Shown here: piece after piece, positions 60,465-64,000 of the stretch | Position numbering within the stretch: position 1 is the stretch's first letter | Layout: each line of letters begins with the position of its first letter | NCBI GenBank assembly: GCA_000349905.1 | Contig: KB722741.1 | Coordinates: forward strand, 957,392 to 1,021,391 | Origin: Volvariella volvacea V23 | Taxonomy: Eukaryota; Basidiomycota; Agaricomycetes; Agaricales; Pluteaceae | Reading direction: 5' to 3' | Length of the DNA stretch: 64,000 nucleotides | Program-made: the position numbers and the translations under genes | The notes under the pieces: generated by a model | What the model saw: the letters and a program-made list of their open reading frames with translations, nothing else | Database searches by the model: none | What the model was told of the DNA's origin: nothing

Positions 60465-62224
60465 GATGTCTTCGGATCAGCGGACCGCAGCACTTTCTTT
60501 GTTACCACTGCGATTCTACCAACGGTATTCATCTCACTGCCCTTCGTCTCCACAGTTTCACGATTAATGAAGGTCTCGGTGCCGCAACATACCATATTCC
60601 TCAAGGGCACTGTACCACCTGTTAATCTCCACTGATAGACATCGCGAGATGGGCTTAATTGACCATGTTCCAAGAGGAGTTGCCGACGCCGATGCCAGTC
60701 GCAACGCTCAAGCACACCTCATATGGGGGATCATACCAGGCGAGAGCACTTGACCTCCTGAAGGATTTTGACCGGGTTCCTAGCTGCTGCTTCTTCCAGG
60801 AACCGGAATTACATCGCCTTTCGATGGTCGTATCATGAAGAACTGGATTGTGAGAAGAGTTGAGAACCACATTGTTCTCATTTTGCCTTTTTTTTATTTG
60901 CATCTGTACCCACGAGACTGATTACAAGCTCGCCGTTGCAATGATAACGGCATCTAGACTTCAAGACCAGGAATTTCTCAAGAACGTGACAGATGATGTC
61001 CCGTACCCCAACGTCCCTTGCGGGATATGTTTTGCTCAGGCTTTTACGCCGTCTCTTGAGCCAGCCACAGGTTTCATCATTCCACGGTTTGGGCCCGTGC
61101 CGCACTCGGTAGTTTGACGCAATCAGCGTTGGAGCGTCTAGATGCGGTTCTGATGCCTTGGTATTGATACCGTTAGTGGAGTTGATGTTACGAAAGACTG
61201 CAAGCACCCGAGTCGGGGCGGCATCCTTGTCCGATGTGTACGATGAAAATTTTGGGAAAATTAGGAAAGCAAAGTCGGGAATCCAAAGTCTTTGACAAAC
61301 AAGAGGTGTCATCAGGTCAGTTAGGGTCCGGCGGCCTGCGGCGCAGTTAAAGGGTTCACAATTCTTGAGAGGCGACAAGCTAAAGGTACAAAGAATATAC
61401 CGTGGTAAGCAGATGCTACACAGGCTTCTGCGACGTAATGGCATCTTTTTTGGCAATCGACTGCAACCCTGAAGAGATTTGGCGGTGCGCTCGCCTCACT
61501 GCAGCGCGCAAATGCCTCGAGATTATGGGCATCACACACCGAAGACTCCTATGGTGGAGAGACTAGTAATCCCACATCTGTCAATCCTGCAAAATTTGAA
61601 GTCTAGAGCTAAGTTACCATCATCCTTCAGATTCCTACCCGTACAGCCGCTCTGCTGTTGCATCTTCAACAACAATCACAGAGCTACCCATCTGCGTCAA
61701 TAATTACACAGGCTTTTGGTATTAACTCCTTAAACTGCATTGTTTATGGAATTATTCTGACGAGGATATCGGTAGAGTACATCCGTACCTACATTTCTAT
61801 TATCTTTTTCGTTTCAGCCGAAATGGTCCTTCCACAATTGGGGGTATCGCAGATCACTCCGTCACGTCGAATAAAGTCATTGACCAGAGGGAGCCGAATG
61901 GAGATTCGCATCAGCATATCGTAAACACCCGCGTAGTACCACGATGGTATGCATTGTCTGCCCCGCTATTCTGGATGTAGTATTCAGCGGTGCCGTCAGC
62001 TACTCGCATCCAGATCGGAAGCAACGGGATTAGGTCCGTCCAATTTTTTTTTTTTGCTTCACCAATCACTTTAGCTTCCTCGAATTGCATAAAAGGCGAG
62101 TAAAGTTCAATCAGGAACTTTGTCCAATCCCCCAAGGTTCTGGATACAAGCATCGTTAAGAGGCGTGCGTCGTACCCCCACCCCGGCCATCAAGTACTGA
62201 CGCTGATCGCCATTACAGACAATA
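60465..62224. other. Spacer with inverted repeat copy
   Basis: No supported gene. Frames covering 60860-61456 on both strands mostly reflect the dispersed repeat. A TATA-like CATAAAAGG near 62088 lies about 135 bp before the laccase start. Confidence 0.4.
60907..61090 (-). repeat. Dispersed repeat copy 2, inverted
   Basis: On the minus strand this matches 48695-48859. The shared core is about 110-120 bp at 60907-61026, with roughly 80 percent identity by eye and a 10-12 bp length difference in the middle. Similarity outside the core is weaker. Confidence 0.6.
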
Positions 62225-64000
62225 ATGGCATATTCAGCACGCTTGGGGTCCGCGTTGAGCACCCTGGCCATTATGTTACTTGTTCTGGCTTTGGGTGTGG
62301 GTCACGCTACAGCCCAAGCCTCACCTCCACAGAGTGTTCATACGTTGAATCTCACCAACGCCAACGTTAGCCCTGACGGCTATAATCGCAGTGCAATTTT
62401 GGTCAACGGCAACTTGCTCAATGAAGCCATTGTAGGCAATAAGGTCTGTCTTCTTGTTGCTTCAGACCCTTTTTGCATCCTTTTGTTTTGTTTTTTTTTC
62501 TCCTTTTTTTTCCGATTTGGGCGACTGCTGATTGGTCGAAATACTTCAGGGCGACCAATTCGTGATTATGGTTGAAAACAACCTGGACAATCCACTGTTG
62601 CGCAAGAGTACCTCCATCGTAAGTGGCGTGGTTACGTTATCGTAAACCGAAGTTTCCTCTAACCCTGAATTGCCATAATTACCAATGCGATCTATGTTCA
62701 CACAATTGCCAAATCTTGCGAATGTCAGCACTGGCATGGACTATTCCAGCGAGGAACCCAATGGGCAGACGGTCCAGCCTTTGTGACACAATGTCCAATT
62801 GCGCCCGAACATAGCTTCACCTATCAGTTCACCGCTGGTCACGAAGCTGGGACATTTTGGTATCACTCCCATCTTGGTGAGCGTCTTACCGACAATCCGT
62901 GGTAGATTGAGCAAATCTGATTAGGCCTTGTAGATGCGCAATATTGCGATGGGCTTCGAGGACCATTTGTCATTTATGATCCTGCTGATCCTCATCTCAG
63001 CCTCTATGATGTTGACGACAGTGAGCATGCCTCTTATTCATTTATCCTATCTCGTAACTCATTAGGAATTTAACTTCAGATAGCACTATTATCACGCTTG
63101 CAGATTGGTATCGTAAGTTTGCATCTGAGTTGCCGCCTCAAGGTGGTATTAATCTTTCCGTAATCCCGAACGTCAGACGAGCCAGCTTCGCAACTTAGTG
63201 GCATAGTGTCAGTACCTTTCCCTCTTCTTGTTCATTATTTCACTCACCCCTGTAATGTAGTATCCCCAAGTCGACGCTTATCAATGGCCTAGGACGAACT
63301 AATACCACCACTGATGCACCTCTTGCCGTCATCAATGTCGAGCAAGGTGTCAAGTAAGCATCTCCACCCTCAAATTAGTCGGTTTTATTTTACAAATATT
63401 CGTCGTATGTCATTTTAGATATCGTTTCCGTCTCGTTGCACTGTCCTGCGACCCCAACTGGGTCTTCTCCATCGAAGGGCACGACCTCACGGTTATTGAA
63501 TCTGATGGAATTAGCGTCCAACCTGTTACTGTGACTTCACTGCAAATCTTCGCTGGTAAGCCCTAGTAGTAGTAGTTGCATTCCTTTTTACTCACGATAA
63601 CATTACTCGCATCAGGCCAACGTTACTCATTCGTGGTATGTGCCCGAAACTCAATTCCAACCCTCTTCCGGGCTGAGTTTTGCATTATAGCTTCATGCTA
63701 ACCAAGCCGTTGATAACTACTGTATGTATTTACTTTCATCGTCTAAGCTTCGTGTATCGTAAACTCTTCTCTATAGGGATTCGAGCAAACCCAAATTTGG
63801 GACCAACTGGGTTCGCAGACGGTATCAATAGTGCCATCTTACGATACAATGGGGCGCCCGATGAAGAACCTACTGGCTCAGGGCTTCAGGATCCCAGTAA
63901 TCGCTTACAGGAACCCGACCTGCACGTAAGTTCAGAGTGTGCAATCTATGATAATTGTCCCTAACACAGTCACTAGCCCGTCGCAAACCCCGGAGCAGTA
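62225..64000 (+). CDS. Laccase / multicopper oxidase, 3' truncated
   Basis: A secreted blue copper oxidase that oxidises phenols while reducing oxygen to water. Exon 1 starts with a signal peptide rich in Leu and Ala ([20 protein letters not shown]). Across many introns of 50-70 bp the exons give [46 protein letters not shown] (first copper His pair), GTFWYHSHL and [15 protein letters not shown] (second His pair). Then come [60 protein letters not shown] and [20 protein letters not shown]. The third cupredoxin domain, with the Cys-His electron-transfer site, lies past the window end. Spacing and exon style match Agaricomycete laccases of the white-rot type. It is probably regulated by copper or lignin, but no such element was confirmed. 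Confidence 0.95.

Overview
The window is nuclear DNA of a filamentous mushroom-forming basidiomycete, most likely an Agaricomycete. Genes are broken by many short introns of about 50 to 75 bp with GT-AG borders. The content is typical of mushrooms: a class I hydrophobin, a laccase, expanded F-box/LRR proteins, RTA1-type lipid transporters, basidiomycete multi-pass membrane proteins and an SRPK-like kinase remnant. These sit among conserved housekeeping genes. There are two 100-base assembly gaps (22826-22925 and 47570-47669). No bacterial, plasmid, phage or CRISPR features were seen.

Layout. 1-5.3 kb: two tandem paralogues of a seven-helix membrane protein, the first cut by the window edge. 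5.5-10.6 kb: a housekeeping block with cytidine deaminase, mitochondrial aminomethyltransferase (glycine cleavage T protein) and coronin, the last two transcribed divergently. 11-15 kb: unrecognised and apparently decayed coding remnants. 15.8-25 kb: an F-box protein, a four-exon hydrophobin on the minus strand, and a large ankyrin/RCC1/BTB protein related to IBtk. 25.9-36.3 kb: three RTA1-family genes in the same orientation, with an intronless F-box gene between the second and third. 36.5-43 kb: trimethylguanosine synthase, two paralogues of an unnamed family carrying a WPGY motif, and Rab geranylgeranyltransferase beta, which starts with a GC-AG intron. 43.7-46.2 kb: two head-to-head decayed genes, one a kinase. 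47.4-48 kb: a cupredoxin-like secreted protein interrupted by a gap. 50.3-53.4 kb: an NmrA-like reductase and a shrunken duplicate of the whole locus. 53.6-56 kb: a small conserved-looking protein and squalene synthase from a shared promoter region. 57.3-59.5 kb: another multi-pass membrane protein. 60.4 kb: an intron-containing tRNA-Val. 62.2 kb to the end: the first part of a laccase.

Metabolically the window touches sterol synthesis (squalene synthase), pyrimidine salvage, glycine catabolism, snRNA cap hypermethylation, Rab prenylation, actin dynamics, cell-surface hydrophobicity and phenol oxidation. The main evolutionary signal is local duplication followed by either retention (RTA1, seven-helix and WPGY genes) or decay (the NmrA duplicate). 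Most of the 1-2 kb spacers hold nothing recognisable.
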